A DNA stretch of 64,000 nucleotides from Ilex aquifolium (Eukaryota > Streptophyta > Magnoliopsida > Aquifoliales > Aquifoliaceae): NCBI GenBank assembly GCA_951799425.1, contig OX637393.1:248001-312000 (forward strand), in the 5' to 3' direction. Of the stretch, positions 48,101 to 59,599 are shown in pieces (position 1 is the first letter of the stretch; the number at the start of each line of letters is the position of its first letter). The notes under the pieces are model-generated. The model did no database searches, was not told where the DNA came from, and saw only the letters and a program-made list of their open reading frames with translations. Position numbers and translations under genes: made by a program.

Positions 48101-51100
48101 TAAACAAAAAAATCAAAAATCCATTCATTTACTGAAGGATGTGATATGTGTTTCAATAGAACTAGGAGATATACAACGAACAAATTCGGTGTAGCATCAA
48201 ATACCTGTTCAAGATCTGGCTGCTGCGATCCAACATCAAATAAGAAAGCACAAGCATATTTTGGGTCTAAAAGTCGATCCCTCACATATTGATGAACTTT
48301 GTCGAGAAATAGTTTCCTAACTTGAGGGAAACTGACCTACATGCCAAAATGGACCAAAAGAAAACCTTAATCAATACACAGTTTTTGAGTGAATTTTTTC
48401 AGTCGTGCAATAATAAAAGCAAGATTTTCCACGAGAAGCTTTAATACGTGAGGACTGCACCTCTGAAGTTCTCAAGGTTAAGTAAAAGACATCAATGGGA
48501 ATCTTATGATCCCAGTGCTTTGAAAGACGAAGAACAGCCTTTGCTGCAGCAAGCCTCAAATGGGCCTTATCAATGGAGCTGTAAAATGAAAAAAGAAACC
48601 CATGAGTGACCGTCAGAACCTCTTAAAACAGAAGACAGTTCATATTAAGTGAACTCAACTTCCAACATAAACCCCTATACCACAAAATTCAAATTCCTTT
48701 GTGGCTAGCATTACCCTGACTCAATATCTTTTGAGATTTCTCCACAGGAAAGTATGTTTCTAAGCATCCCTATCAGGTCATCAATCCCAAGACGAAGATG
48801 AGCATCTTTGACAGGCAAATAACTCTTCACCAATGTCTTAATGCCATAGATCTGCAGAACACAGTTCGATGTTCATCCTAATGCAGAAAGTGTTTGATAA
48901 GGTTGCACATTTTGAGGGCAAACTTAGGGAAATAGAGTAATTTTTCTCAAAAATATTTTAAATATAACTACTCCCCGCAAAATGACCTTCAAAGAACAAA
49001 GTTCACTTCGGTCATCCCAACATTCTTTTGATTTGTCTTCGGCTTTCTGAAAGAGTGAAGCATACTTTAGATGAAATAATTGTTTAAAACAACAAATCAA
49101 TAACAAATTGCAAGAATCCAATGCATTTTTGAGGGCATACATCACTGCACTCTAAAATATTTCTTTTTATGAACCCTTCGATCTCACTTTCTCTTGTTTC
49201 AAAGACTGGCATAGCAGTCTGCGCTATACACCCCAGAGACTGTAGCACAGCAGGCAAATGTGCTTTTTCCTCTAGCATATCCACAAGCCTCTGTTCATTG
49301 TGAAAGAAACACCATTTCAAGGGAAAAAAAATCAGAGTAAAGCATGACATAATTAGAATAGACTGATAGGTGATTCACAATAAAGCTATGGGAGACCTTG
49401 TACAAAACAGAGAGTGCCATGAGCCCATCATCCTTTGTTATTGCTGCTAGCGCATGTATGGCAAACTTGGCCTGCCTTCGATTACCCTCCAAACATATCC
49501 TCTCCAGCATAAGGTCTAATGAACTGCAAGAAAAAAAGTGTGGTGCTCAGAACATGTACATGGAAGGATCTTGACTGAGCAAAACACAATTTTTAACATA
49601 TAATAGAAAATATGACCCTTTATAAAGCACAATAGAGGAACAAGATTCATGTAGCCGCCCCCAAGTAATTGGGATATAATTTGAGTTGAGTAGTAACCTA
49701 GAGGAAACTCCCAGTTGCTCTCGAATGGTCCCACCAGCCTTTGCCAGAACGTGCAAAACACCTTCTTTAATTACTTCATTGTCATCTTCAAGTAGATGTA
49801 CCAAATCTTTTTCAATCCCAGTAAGCAGCAAAGGACTGAAGCGGGCAAGAATCTAAAAATTCAACATACAAAAATATAAATTAACAGACTGGAAATATTT
49901 GGGAGACAAAAAGTGGAGGATGATTACAAACCAACTTGCAATTATACTGAAAACAAATGCACAATTATGATTTTCATTAACAAGAGGACAAGATCGGTCA
50001 TGGATCCTCACTAATCAAATTGTGATTTAAAAAACTAGTGTGATTGGCCAATAAATAACAACAGATTCCACCAACTCTGTGTGCTAGTAAAATCCACTGT
50101 GACACCTCAATACAAGTACATCAGTGATGCACCATATAGAAAGTTTGCATGTAACCCATTCAAAACATATGTACCCATGAAATTGTGCAGGTATCTATCT
50201 GATAAACAAAATTTTTGAATATAATGTAGCTAACACATTGCACCACAACAGATCAAAAGCCTAGTGGTAAACATTAAACAATGCCCATACACCATTGGTT
50301 TTGCATAGGACACCCATTCTTGACCCCTTGACATCATGGCTGAGACAAGTCAACAACTCAACAGCTCAACCACTTGACATAAGGCTGCCAATACACCAGT
50401 ACGCGTTCAAATATTTAAATATGATGTTTACCACAAGTATATTCATGCGAGACAGAGTGAGCTGTGTACTTCCAGCAGATTTCTGTATGTCAGCCTTCAA
50501 AAGGATTTCTTTGACGTGCTCCTTGTTGAAAAGAAAATATGAGCATTTGATAGAGAGTATGCTCAAAAACTCATAGAGTCGATGCTTCTCGCCAAGGATT
50601 CCAAGCAAATCATCCTAAAAAAGGATAGTCTTGCATAAAAGATAATCACACATAACACTATTGTTGAAGTATAAATACTGAAATTACACTCTCTCCAACA
50701 GCTTAAACTTTTGGAGTAGATTGTTATTTAAAATGGTATCACATCAAGAAGTCTTGTGTTCGAATCTCGCCACCACCCTAATTATTAAAAGGTTTCCACG
50801 TGCTAGGCCCAAAATCTATCCTGCACGTGAGGGGGCGTGTTGAAGTATAAATACTTAAGTTGCCCTCTCCAACAGCTTAAGTTTTTGGAGTAGATGGTTG
50901 CTTAACAATTATATCTATGTAATTTTTCCAACTTTCATTAAAGAAAGATTGAGTTAGACAGTGGTCTACTCCCTTACCCGAGAACTATAAGCTTGAATAG
51001 AGCTAGTGTTGGGATCCAGGAGGATAGTTAAGATCTTCCAAATGTTAGCATCTTTTAATTGATCAAGAAACTGAAAATTCTCCTCTGCCTTCACAGGATC

Positions 51101-54100
51101 AGTAAAACAACGGGACATAATTCGAATGCAGAAAATCACTTTTTTCTGAATCTCAGAAGCATCACCATCCTGCATTTGGATAGAAATGAATTTTTTTTTT
51201 TGTAAACAGCTCCTTTTCTTATTTTTTTACCTGCCATTGAATTGTATTCTATTATTCAAGGATTGCAAACCTGATACATCTGCCTAAGCAAAAGATATCT
51301 CTGCATCTCTTGCTGTAACCTGCAATCCAGTAGGAATTTCCCTTAAAACTAGCACAAAAGGGTACTAAATAAATAAAATAAAAATACAGGAAATCCATAA
51401 ACACCATGTTGAGATGCATAATGTCAAAACCAAGCATTCATAACAAACCTTTGCTTCTGCTCCATTATCTTCTCAAGAGCCTTAACCTCCACTTTGTCAA
51501 ATCCTGAGAACACTCTAATCCAATTTTCAACCTTATCTTTGACAGAGAATTCATTTGGGAATAAGGATGCACATAGGATAGGTTCAATCGTGTCTGATCT
51601 GCAGAAAAGAACCCACGTGTTCAGTCACATGATTCAAGAAGATAGTTCTAAGGCAGAAGCCCCGCCTCCTTATAGATTGTCTCGAAATAAAGACTTAGAA
51701 TTAGATGATCCTCTTAAGACTGTATTAGGGTGTTGACTTAGCAAACTACCCATGATAGGATCGCATTTTACTTGGCGCCCGTTGTGTGCCTTTTTTTACA
51801 GCAAGGATTTATCCTCTTCTACATCAAAAAAGTCAAAAGGAAAAAAAAAAAAAAAAAAAAGAAAGGAGAATCATTTTGCTACAGATAATAGATATCTAAA
51901 TATTTTCTCCTCGAAACAAGCAAGAATTCGATCCTCCACAGCCACCAAATAATAAGTTACCTGAAATCTTTGTCATAAAAACATCTCAAAATCTTCCCAG
52001 GAATCCAATCATACTCAGCTCCTTTAATAGAGCCATCAGAGCAGTTCAAGCAATAAATTCGGTATATCTCAGCTAGCCTCTCCATTGTATATGATTTGAC
52101 AAGAAGCTGGAGTTACAGAAAGATGATTCTTAGAATAGTAGGTAAACAAGCACTGGAAAGTTTTTAACAAAAAGGGACACAGCCAAAGGAATGTGTAAAT
52201 GTACAGATTTGTCTCGAAGGCGCTCTGCAACCAGCTTTACATTTTCAACCGGAATGGAAGTTAGAGCGTGACATGCTACGTCAGACAATACAGCAACAAC
52301 TTGTTTACGTACATTTTCGTCGTAGTCTAGCAGCCGGTCACAAAGTGCAGCTAGAAAATGATTCACCCAGGTCAAAACCAAAGATGTAAAATGCATGTAA
52401 TTGACTAAAGCGAACTAACACAAAAGATCCTTACAGATGATATGAGAAGCTTCAGCCCTAAAAGGATTTGACAGTAGACATATCTTGACATGTTCGAGGA
52501 CAGACATTCGAACCTCAACTACCCTGTCAGTCAACCTTTTCAAAAACTCCATAAAGATTGGCTGAAATGTTTCTGGGACTGTAGATCCCGGGAGAGCAAA
52601 AAGGTCCCCAACTAATCCCACTGCTTTTAAACGAACGTCCAGCTCATCAGTCTGTCGATGTCACAACTTAAAAAATAAGAAGCTGTATGTCAATGTCATA
52701 ACATAACAGCATCACAAATCAGAGGATATGCCTGGACTAATTTTGACTTCCTACGATGACATAACAATGAAGTACATAAAGATTTTAAGGAGACGTGTAA
52801 ATACTTTTAAGTCATACACCAACGCCCAACCCCTAAACAATGAGGAAAAGGAAAAGAAGATAAAACTCATACTACATAATTTGAACCCAAACTTTCTATG
52901 CCCTTGTAATGCGAAATATTGCAACAGAAATAATCAGATCTTCCAAAGAACATAAAAAGTTCACCCATTACATAATTTTCACGTCGTATTAAAGAAACCA
53001 ACGAACTTAAAGGATATTTGACCAAATAAAATGGCATGAACCATTGGGAGCTCATATACATTAACAGGCCTATCCACAATTTATTTTCGGGCATATTCCC
53101 CTACAAATTAAGTTTTTGAAGTAATTGGTCATCAGGAAAGGCATAAAAGCTTTGGTTCTATGAGGTCTTTAGCTAAATTCTCTTCGCCTGCATTTGGTTC
53201 ACTGTTTGTGCACAGTTATGCACCCCATTCAGGTTCCGTTTGTACATTGATTGGTTGTCTGTCTCCTCCACACCTCCATGTGTCAATAGGAATCAACAGA
53301 GAGTGGTGGGAGCTTGATACACACTGTTAGGCCCATTGTAGAACATATTAACCTTTGGAGTAATGGATAGTTCAATTTGTGCATATCGATGTCTCCTCCA
53401 TATTTCAGTAGGGATCCAGTGGAGTTGAGAGGTCAATACATATTGTTAGGCCTATTTCTAACAACTTAAGTTTTTGGGGTAGTTGGTAGTCGTATACAGG
53501 AAGAGGCAAGGGAAGTAAGAAACTGATTCTGTAAATACCAGTAGTTCTCCTGTTAGGTATGGGACAACTCCTAATAAGATCTGAGGAGCACAACGATAGA
53601 TATCATAGATGACTTCACGGTAGTCAATTTCACGCTTCAAAGACCTGCTATCTCCAGACATTGATGACATGAGAAACTGCTTGATCCCAGGTTCAAGTTT
53701 TCCAGCACAATGCTCTATAACATTCATAGCAAGCCTCCGTCCAGCCATTGAAATATCCTAGCATTGCAAATTCCCAAAAATTTCAACCGTTAATGCAAAT
53801 TGTCTCTAAATGATTTTCAAACATTACACCAACAAAGTAAATGTAATTTAACAGCATCCTAATGAAAAAGTGATAGAAAGTAAGTGCATTTACACATGAA
53901 GAAGTGCTTACTTTTTTATTCCGACCTAAAACAGACAGTAAAACAAGTAAAAGATCCTCCCGAATATCCTCACTCTCTTCTAAGAGAACAACCATAATCG
54001 TTTGCATTGATGTCAGAACACTTTCCGGATGCTCATCACTGCATATGTGGAGTTAAAATACGCGAATTAGTAAGCAAAAGTAGGTCCAGCAATTCGTGAT

Positions 54101-57100
54101 ATCAGATAAAGTTAAATGAAGAATTTATTATTTACTCCACAAATCACTATAAATTAACAACCCAAAAGGAATCGGTATGGATATTGATAACTGAGAATTT
54201 TAACCATAAACAAAAGCTATGAATATACTCTTATAGAATCCGTTCTCCCCTTTGATTTAATGAGCTAAATACTTCTTCTCTGTATGGTGTGGTAGCTGCA
54301 TACCCATGAAAGTAAATAATGCTGCCTTCTAGAGTGCAATAGTTATGACTTATGAGTGTGCGAGTCCATTCACAAGAGGGCTATTAGATGGGTCCAATTC
54401 AGTGTGGGTAAGTTTAAAATGTGAATCCAATTTAAAAAATGAATATCCAAATGCCATATTCGGAAGAACTATATTCATGTTTAAATTCATTAGGAATTCA
54501 AGAAATAAAATTTGTGAGAGACTCTTGTATCCAGTGGCAGCCTAAGAAAGCAATCCAAGGAAATACTAACTGTTGCCATGCAGTGATCTAAAACTTAAAC
54601 AGCTATGATGTCAGCTAAGAAGTGAGATTCGACTAATGTATGCATCAAACAATGGCTTATCCGCCTCAGCTTTTTTGTCCCTTCCTACTTCATGTCTTAG
54701 GAGACAATAAGAAAAGGATAACCGACAAAGTACCCCACTGAAAGGAATACCCCACTGGCAGAAGACAACAAGCTCACCCAGCCTACTTGCAATTCACAAA
54801 TGCAGCAAATAATAAAAAAGACTCCAAAAGGTTGAACAAACTATCACAATATCTTGATAACATTAGTGAGTTGTTGATAGAGAACTGAGTACATGAGATG
54901 GTATTATCCTTGCAACTAATAAACACATAATTTATCAAACAAAACATACCTGGCAACAGCCAAAAATGAACTGAACATTTCAAGCACTAGATCATCACAT
55001 TCAAGATCTAACATCACAACACACGACCTATATCTTGCCAGAGTCTCCAAAATGACAACTCTCCTTCCAAAAGCTGGACCGCTGGTATCACTTAACCCAC
55101 TAAAGGTGCTTACAATCAAATGAAAAATATCCTGAAAACAGATTCAATAGCAATTAGTAGGGCCTATACTAGCAAAAGCGCACACAAATGCCACTGAGTG
55201 AATTATTTACTTTGTTTTTGAAAGAGAAATGTACCTTTAAAACATCATCACTGTATGGAGCCTCAGGAGCAGTGATCCGGGTTATCTCACATATACAGGT
55301 TGCTACAAGAAGTTTAATCTCCCTATCTTGATGCTTTAGCAGTTCGGGCTTAACTATTGCATTTAGAAAAGGCTGCATGGACTCCAATACTGATTTTGGG
55401 GGTGATTGATCCAAATCGGGAAGACATGTTGCTGCTTGCTGCAGGTCAAAGAAGCATTTGGAAGTCATAATTGACCAATTAGTCAACCATTATATCAGCT
55501 GAGTCAACCCAAAATAACAGAAACTTGCATGAATGTAAGGCATCGGTAACTGTGGCGAGATTCAAAAAATCAATACATTCTGTATTCTATTAATAAAAGC
55601 AAGGTAGTATTGGGTAAATGAAAGACAGGTGTATTCTATTAATCATGGATCCCCCGTGTCTAAGTACCCTTATTGTATCTGATACTGTTATGAACAAAGG
55701 TCACAAACAAATAATAAATGGAACGAAATAGAAAAAAAACACAAATTTACGTGGATTGGCTCGAAAACCTACGTCCACGGGGGAAGCACAAAGTTTACTA
55801 TCAACAAATGGACATTACACACAATTTTCTAATAAAGGGAATAGAACCAAACATGGATACACAAAACTAGGGGCCAAAATTCCCAAAAGAAATTAAGTGG
55901 TCTATAATCTATTTATAGACCCAAAATACTTTGCCTCTTGATACAATAGGGTTTCTAATTGGTCTTTTACTTGAAGTGAAATTTGAAGCCATCCACATCT
56001 CTAATTTCCTAGGGAGAATAAATTTCAAACAAGTTTCATACTAGGAATGGAATACAAGACACCACATCTCCACCTTGGCTTATATTCCATCATGCCTCAA
56101 AACAAAAGCGAACGAACTTGTTGTCGTCTCCACAATTCCCGTAAGGGAATAGAACAAATATTGCAAACATCCATAACAAATCCCCATCATGACTTGTGTG
56201 CGCACCAAGTTATTAAAACAAAAGTGAACTTGCTCAGCCGTCTTCTCCACAATAGAAAATCTATCACAGTGTCTCATCAAAAACTTTAGTTAAAAAATTT
56301 CATGACAACAAAGTCACGTATCAGGATCCGCCGTAAGTTAAAATTATTCTACTTTGAATTTCATTATAGCCAACCCGAAACCGTAGCTCTAACACTAGTT
56401 TTTTTATGAACAAAGGCGACAAACAAATAATAAACGGAATGAAATAGAAAAATATAGAACAATTTTATGTGGATTGGCTCGAAAACCTACATCGACCGGC
56501 AAAGTACTATAACAAAGTTTCACTATCAACTTAGGAAGATTACACAAAATACTCTAAACCAAATGAACAAAACCAAACATGGATGCCCAAAACTAAGGGG
56601 CCAAAATCCCCAAAAGAAACTGAATGGTCTCTAATCTATTTACAGACCCAAAGTGCTTTGTCTCCTAATACAATAGAATTTCTAATTGGTCTTTTACGTA
56701 AAGTGAAATTCCAAATCATCCACATTTGCAATTCTCTAAGGAGAACAAATTTCAAACCAGTTTTCTACTAGGAGTGGAAAATAAGACACCACAACAAATA
56801 CAATAGGGTTTCTAATTGGTCTTTTACTTAAAGTGGAATTTCAAAACACCCACCTTCTAATTCCCTAAGGAGAACAAATTCCAAGTCAATTAATAAAAGT
56901 GCACTTGTTCAGTTGTTTTCTCCACAATAACAAATTAATCACAGTGTCACATCAAGAACTTTTGTCAAACGATTCCACCACAACAACGCCACATATTTAG
57001 ATCTACCGTAGACTAAAATTGTTTTGATCACCAAATATTGTACTTTGAATTTTGTTGTAGACAGTTATTTTGAAATCGTAGCTCTGGTACCATTTTGTTA

Positions 57101-59418
57101 TGAACTGTTGGAGTTATTTCCTAGTTTGGAGTTATTTCCTAATTTGTTAGGATTTTCCTTATTTTACCCTTATTGTACCTTTATTTTTGACTATATATAC
57201 GGGGGCTTTACAATTGGTTTGTATCCCTTTCTTTCTTCTAAATATTTCTTTCTTTCAAGGGTGTTCGCTCTCGTCTCTCTTCTCAGCAGTAGCCAAAATC
57301 AACAAACCCTAGTAATTAGGATTTCTTACCTTGCAACGACTAGTTCAGCGAGGAAGACCAAACAACGAGAAACACTAGCAGAAGAGAGGAGACAACCAAC
57401 GCCAAACAATCCAAAGTTCGTCACAAATCAACTCAACAACTTTGCAAATCAAACACTCATAACAGTCAAATTCGGCACTGTTCACAGTGTGTGAACAGTA
57501 ACTTCGGCACTGTTCACAGCACGTGAACAGTATTTTCGGTACTGTTCACAATGCGTGAACAGTCCGAAGTACTGTTCACAGCGCGTGAACAGTGTTGGGG
57601 CACTGTTCACAGCCCTTAGAACCTCAAAAAATCAGCTCTGATACCAACTTGAAATATTTAGAAGAAAGAAAGGGATACAAACCAATTGTAAAGCCCCCGT
57701 ATATATAGTCAAAAATAAAAGTACAATAAGGGTAAAATAAGGAAAATCCTAACAAACTAGGAAATAACTCCAAACTAGGTAAAATAAGGAAAACCCTAAC
57801 AAATTAGGAAATAACTCCAAACTAGGAAATAACTCCAACATGAACAAAGGCCATAAACAAATAATGAGCGGAACGAAGTAGAAAAATAAAACACAAATTT
57901 ATGTGGATTAACTCAAAAACCTACGTCACACTCATCAAATACTCGGAATCCATATCATGTATGACATACTTGTCCAACAATTAACAAACTATATTTTAAT
58001 TTCTCAATACGTATCGGATATGGGTCCAAGAAAAATATCATTAAGATATGGAAATGGATACGCATAACAATATGTAAATTTTTTAAATTAAATCTTTGTC
58101 TTTTCTTATTGAATTCCCATACAATGTTACATAGAGAAAAATTCACATGGCAGTGAAGATGTGTGGGTGGTTCTTAAGCATTATCTACTACTAGAGTCAA
58201 AAAGACAAACTATGTCAAGTATATTCTATCTCTTGAAACAAGTACTTCTAACTTAACCAGTTAGTTAAATAAAGTAATGCTATTAGGACCTAAAAAATTG
58301 ACCTAATTTGCGAACATAATGATGTGTCAAGTGATGGAGTTCCAATAAGGAAGTTTAAGAGTTATATAGTCGTGACAACACTATTGGAACATGTTACTGT
58401 CACATCATTAGATCAGACTTTTAAGTCTCAATAGCATTGCTCAGTTAAATGTTGATTTAGATTCAATTCCTTACCCTTGTTAACTTGTGAGTTTACCATG
58501 ACAAAACAATCTATGCATCTTTGAATGTAAAAATTGCTTAATATTCGAATTGCTATGAAAAATAAATAGAAAATTATAACTACCTAACTGTTAGAAAAGA
58601 GTAAAACCATAGCTATATTTTATTGTGGATGCACCTTAATTCTTACTCGTATCTGTATCCAATTTTTTCAATCATATCACCATGAACCCTTCTTTCATAT
58701 CAATATCAGTATCCGTGATTATTAGTCTGCACAGATTCTCATTTTCCGGCACTAAGGGTTCAATAGAACGCATTCATTAACAACAAAACAATAGGAAAAT
58801 AAAAAAATAAGAATGGAAGGAGAAAATGTATTGACGTAATCACCCAATGACTTGCGGTTTAGCATAGACTATGGCCCCTAAGCAAACGGTAAAACAGTAT
58901 GTCTGTAGAATTCCCGAAACTGGATTTCTTCTTCATTGAATTGATAACTATCAGCTTCAACGGAATTTCTTTCCCAATAAAAAGAAAGAAAGCGCAAAGA
59001 GGTTTTTTTTTTCCTTTCATAGTTCACCGGAATAAACTCCACAATTTGATTAAAAAAAGGAAAGACTAAAATTCCTCTTCTTTTCTATCACATTCTTCCC
59101 CAAGAAATAAGGCAAAACAGTAAGCAAAAACAACCCTAATTCAGTTAAATTCCCTCAGACCTTCCATCAAAACCATGTCTTTCACCCAAAAAAAAAAAAA
59201 GGGGGGTTCTCAAGCACCAACAACAAATTGAACTAACAATATACAAGAAACAACACGAAAAAAAGCATCGAGAGACAAGTCAATATAGAATTAACAAGGA
59301 GTTAAAAATTGAACAAAATGAGAACCTTTAAGAGCTTTATGAGAGTGTCTTTGGTGGTAGGAAGGTTCTCGAGCTTCGATCCGACATCTTTGAGCTGCTG
59401 TTGAAGCTTCTGAGCCAT
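33168..59418 (-). CDS. PDS5A: Sister chromatid cohesion protein PDS5 homolog (A-type)
   Basis: Thirty-three exons: 59418-59326, 55438-55235, 55131-54950, 54038-53912, 53757-53539, 52651-52435, 52350-52205, 52106-51961, 51598-51449, 51319-51271, 51169-50978, 50614-50432, 49852-49698, 49523-49397, 49290-49141, 49046-48987, 48851-48715, 48578-48461, 48336-48205, 48065-47866, 46268-46112, 45987-45841, 40177-40097, 39988-39335, 39233-39129, 38097-38024, 37283-37232, 37091-37005, 36908-36871, 34259-34197, 34113-33935, 33714-33302, 33212-33168. They join in frame to 1693 residues. PDS5 binds cohesin in the nucleus and controls sister-chromatid cohesion and DNA repair. HEAT-type helical repeats fill about residues 1-1100 (ITRITAPEAPYSDD, KRLTDRVVEVRM, LCDRLLDYDENVRKQVV). 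A basic/acidic linker follows. A Tudor-like domain lies at about 1378-1448 (DLIGCRIKIWWPMDK, LYNDGDVEVLRL, ERWELVDNG), typical of plant PDS5. The tail is very acidic and Ser-rich. The final 14-residue exon is the least certain. Introns 1, 5, 11, 22 and 29 carry mobile elements. Confidence 0.95.
35337..35388. repeat. Poly-C/poly-A homopolymer junction in PDS5 intron 29
   Basis: A run of about 20 C directly followed by about 20 A. On the transcribed strand it reads T-run then G-run. Exact length is unreliable. Confidence 0.9.
36054..36764 (+). mobile_element. 5'-truncated LINE retrotransposon in PDS5 intron 29
   Basis: Translation from about 36170 gives the reverse-transcriptase-associated zinc-binding region of plant LINEs (zf-RVT): FIWKPKVPRK, then LSPDIC, then, after a frameshift near 36327, SNAHLFIVCSFAWGLWNTLF, and finally LWCIWMERNKRIFNN. 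The 3' end is A-rich. An 18-bp direct repeat AAATAATAGAAATACGAT flanks it (36036-36053 and 36765-36782). Only the last ~0.7 kb was inserted, as usual for target-primed reverse transcription. It lies antisense to PDS5. Confidence 0.88.
42092..45485 (+). mobile_element. hAT-superfamily DNA transposon in PDS5 intron 22
   Basis: A 3394-bp element. Its ends are CAGGGCCGGCCC and, reading inward from the right on the other strand, CAGGGGTGGCTC. An exact 8-bp target duplication GGATAAAC flanks it (42084-42091 and 45486-45493). It encodes a transposase of the TTF-zinc-finger/hAT-dimerisation type. It is oriented opposite to PDS5 and, with the native intron sequence, makes intron 22 the longest in the gene (5.7 kb). 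Removing the element would leave an ordinary ~2.3-kb intron. Confidence 0.95.
42805..45408 (+). pseudogene. hAT transposase with four in-frame stops
   Basis: A single reading frame of 868 codons before the final stop, interrupted by stops at 44356, 44791, 44809 and 44968 and with no frameshift seen. The N-terminus (MTPRRQPSGYEKLKKKRK) is followed by a pentapeptide-repeat region at about residues 55-120. Next comes a TTF-type zinc finger (RRWLVYSKDLDKVFCFCC) and the catalytic core with Asp in SIILDCTPD and in GQGYDNGSNM. The C-terminal hAT dimerisation region (ASAERSFSKLKLIKSYLRS) is after the stops. Each stop could arise from Trp, Arg or Gln codons by one C-to-T or G-to-A change. The copy is presumably inactive but young. 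Confidence 0.92.
50662..50907 (+). mobile_element. Miniature LTR element (TRIM/SMART-like) in PDS5 intron 11
   Basis: Two ~70-bp direct repeats beginning TGTTGAAGTATAAATAC lie at 50662-50733 and 50838-50907. Just after the first comes TGGTATCA, the start of the plant initiator-Met-tRNA primer-binding site. Just before the second comes a purine-rich GTGAGGGGGCG. The flanking pentamers ACTAT and ATTAT are an imperfect target duplication. The whole element is about 246 bp with no coding sequence, in the size class of SMART elements. Confidence 0.7.
53063..53489. repeat. LTR-like fragments in PDS5 intron 5
   Basis: Direct repeats of TGTTAGGCC followed by a TTTTGG-G-AGT-G-T type segment occur at about 53323-53375 and 53440-53489. 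A poorer third copy lies near 53063-53132. They share AACTTAAGTTTTTGG with the miniature LTR element in intron 11, so they are probably decayed relatives. Boundaries are uncertain. Confidence 0.5.
57106..57840. mobile_element. 735-bp element with inverted LTRs, nested in older LTR
   Basis: The element begins TGTTGGAGTTATTTCC and ends with its reverse complement. It is flanked by an exact 5-bp duplication TGAAC (57101-57105 and 57841-57845) and splits an LTR whose undisturbed form is seen at 55690 and 56405. The right arm (57650-57840), read on the minus strand, is an LTR ending TTTCA. It is followed 3 bases later by TGGTATCAGAGC (57646-57635), a classic primer-binding site. The left arm (57106-57257) is the same LTR in the opposite orientation, 54 bp shorter because it lacks a duplication, and has no primer site beside it. 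A normal LTR element has direct, not inverted, LTRs. Confidence 0.8.
57471..57617. repeat. Short tandem repeats with internal dyad (CTGTTCAC..GTGAACAG)
   Basis: Four and a half units of about 31 bp, each with CACTGTTCAC, a 4-6-bp spacer, then GTGAACAGT, lie inside the inverted-LTR element. Each unit can fold into its own hairpin. Confidence 0.85.
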
Positions 59419-59586
59419 GGTTCTTTGGGTTGGTCTCCGAGCTAGACCAGCTCTTTGAGGACCATTTATTTAGCAACGAAGTGTTTGAGCTGAAAAAGAG
59501 GGTTTCGAACAAAGAAGCGGAACTAACTCCCAATACGTAAAGCAGAGGGTCAGAAATAAGCCAAATCTTACTCTTGACTTCAGCAC

Positions 59587-59596
59587 CTATTTATCC
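59587..59596 (-). promoter_or_regulatory. Putative TATA box of PDS5
   Basis: GGATAAATAG on the minus strand lies 169 bp before the start codon, a plausible spacing for the PDS5 promoter. Confidence 0.4.
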
Positions 59597-59599
59597 CAT

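Larger units (their letters stand above)
55686..57945 (-). mobile_element. Tandem LTR-retrotransposon remnants in PDS5 intron 1
   Basis: Three copies of a segment starting TATGAACAAAGG..AAACAAATAAT begin near 55690, 56405 and (after a nested element) 57841, a period of about 0.7 kb. They share GTGGATTGGCTCGAAAACCTAC, typical of plant LTRs. On the minus strand, TGGTACCAGAGC at 57092-57081 follows TTCATAACAAAA, as a primer-binding site follows an LTR. The element therefore runs on the minus strand. No protein-coding domain survives. The second copy has its own ~120-bp internal duplication. Confidence 0.7.

Noticed and set aside
50755..50772. Possible tRNA gene (GTTCGAATCTCG)
   Set aside because: Only a B-box-like motif. 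No cloverleaf or A-box at correct spacing, and it sits inside the miniature LTR element.
51494..51736. 80-codon frame overlapping PDS5 exon 9 and intron 8
   Set aside because: It is antisense to a well-supported exon and continues into intron sequence; no domain seen.
57024..57494. 156-codon plus-strand frame in PDS5 intron 1
   Set aside because: It runs across the boundary between an old LTR and the nested inverted-LTR element, so it cannot be one gene.
57471..57617. CRISPR-like regular spacing
   Set aside because: Units vary, spacers are only a few bases, and the repeats lie in a plant retroelement leader.
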